A DNA stretch of 5,260 bases, taken from NCBI GenBank assembly GCA_947177115.1, contig CAMWTG010000203.1:1-5260 (forward strand), written 5' to 3'. Position numbers and translations under genes: made by a program. Under the pieces are notes generated by a model. It was not told the DNA's origin and ran no database searches. It worked only from the letters and a program-made list of their open reading frames with translations. Below, piece after piece: positions 4,763-5,260 of this stretch; the stretch's first letter is position 1; the number at the start of each line of letters is the position of its first letter. The stretch is from an uncultured Clostridia bacterium (GTDB lineage: Bacteria > Bacillota > Clostridia > Oscillospirales > Oscillospiraceae).

Positions 4763-5260
4763 TCGCTGCCCTCCGTGTTGACCTCACTGAGCCGGGTCGT
4801 CATGATGCGGTACAGCTCCGTGTTCTTCGGGAAACGGTCAATGAAGGGCAGGATGACATTGCCATAGAACAGCAGCCCCTCACCCTCGCCGGAGTGGGTG
4901 ACATAGGAAAGCTGGTGGGGCGAGATATTCAGCTGTTTGGCGAGTATCTGCCGGTCGCCGGGGGCCTGGTTGAGCATATACACAAAGTCGGAGTTTTCAA
5001 AGATATTCTCCACTTCCCGGCTGGAAAGGAGGTCTTTGACGTTCTGGGTAATGCCGGTGGGGATTCCGCCCCATTTCCGAAAGCGTTTCCAAATCTCCAC
5101 GCTCCAGGAGGCCAGCTCACCCTTCAAGAGCAAATGAAATTCGTCCACATAGTAGCGGGTGGTCTTGCCAGCGGCCCGGTTGAAGGTGACACGGTTCCAC
5201 ACCTGATCCTGGATGACAAGCATCCCCAGCTGTTTCAGCTGTTTGCCCAGCTCCTTGATG
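4759..5260 (-). CDS. VirB4-like conjugal transfer ATPase, C-terminal part (5' end outside window)
   Basis: This is the C-terminal 166 residues of the VirB4/TraE-type ATPase that energises assembly and transport by the conjugation channel at the inner face of the membrane. The reading frame is open to the right edge of the window, so the start and the Walker A motif are not visible. A Walker B motif is seen as YYVDEFHLLL (visible residues 36-45), where hydrophobic residues lead into the Asp-Glu pair. It is followed by VEIWKRFRKWGGIPTGITQN (54-73), containing the conserved glutamine motif, and by ENIFENSDFVYMLNQ (84-98). This C-terminal block is highly typical of VirB4 proteins of Tn1549/CTn-type elements in Clostridia. 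The stop codon TGA overlaps the TTG start of the next gene by four bases, so the two are probably translationally coupled. The ATG at 5223 is internal and not the gene start. The family assignment is firm; membership of the Tn1549-like subgroup is from recognition of the sequence, not from a search. Confidence 0.95.
   Translation of the reverse strand, partial: IKELGKQLKQLGMLVIQDQVWNRVTFNRAAGKTTRYYVDEFHLLLKGELASWSVEIWKRFRKWGGIPTGITQNVKDLLSSREVENIFENSDFVYMLNQAPGDRQILAKQLNISPHQLSYVTHSGEGEGLLFYGNVILPFIDRFPKNTELYRIMTTRLSEVNTEGSD
4770..4774 (-). promoter_or_regulatory. Ribosome binding site fixing the TTG start
   Basis: The minus strand reads GGAGG, then a seven-base spacer GCAGCGA, then TTG at 4762. 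This ideal spacing supports the TTG start over the later in-frame ATG (residue 14). The site lies inside the last codons of VirB4, which fits translational coupling. Confidence 0.75.

Noticed and set aside
1..5260. CRISPR arrays, insertion sequences, RNA genes or terminators
   Set aside because: No repeated spacer pattern, transposase motif, rRNA/tRNA signature or GC-hairpin with T-run was found by eye; almost all bases are coding.

Overview
The window reads as the downstream end of a conjugation (type IV secretion) operon from a Tn1549/CTn-type integrative conjugative element of a gut Clostridia-class Firmicute. The evidence is a high-GC sequence with strong GGAGG-type ribosome binding sites and the typical gene set: a VirB4 ATPase, a membrane-anchored NlpC/P60 (C40, CD1108-like) peptidase, a DUF4315 small coiled-coil protein and a DUF4366 secreted protein. 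All of these lie on the minus strand, so the operon reads from right to left. No close relative could be searched, so the host assignment is inference.

Layout in transcription order: the C-terminal 166 residues of VirB4 (5260-4759); a PP-loop PAPS-reductase-like protein with paired cysteines, started by TTG (4762-3806); an acidic 151-153 aa protein of unknown function (3809-3348); a 264 aa helical/coiled-coil protein of unknown function (3315-2521); the C40 peptidase (2524-752); the 80 aa DUF4315 protein, whose only well-placed initiation codon is ACG (737-495); and the DUF4366 protein (508 to about 140). Every junction but one is a 4-14 base overlap or has the next ribosome binding site over the preceding stop codon. 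The exception is a 32-base gap before the coiled-coil gene. The block therefore looks like one translationally coupled transcript. No promoter or terminator is visible inside it.

The left end is anomalous. The DUF4366 frame keeps family-like sequence to about position 140 and then loses it, before the cysteine-rich segment and membrane anchor expected of the family. At the same place, on the plus strand, positions 77-160 encode the first ~28 residues of a P4-type tyrosine integrase (Arm DNA-binding, DUF4102) behind a good ribosome binding site. That integrase loses its own family sequence once it enters the DUF4366 region. The two genes share a GC-rich stretch of about 20 bases (140-160) that is meaningful in both. 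This is either a real recombination junction or a chimeric assembly join; the short foreign arm (under 160 bases) makes the artefact explanation serious.

Together, VirB4 would power the mating channel, the C40 enzyme would locally open peptidoglycan, and the DUF4315/DUF4366 pair would be accessory channel components. The PP-loop protein and the two unknown proteins look like an accessory cassette placed between VirB4 and the peptidase.
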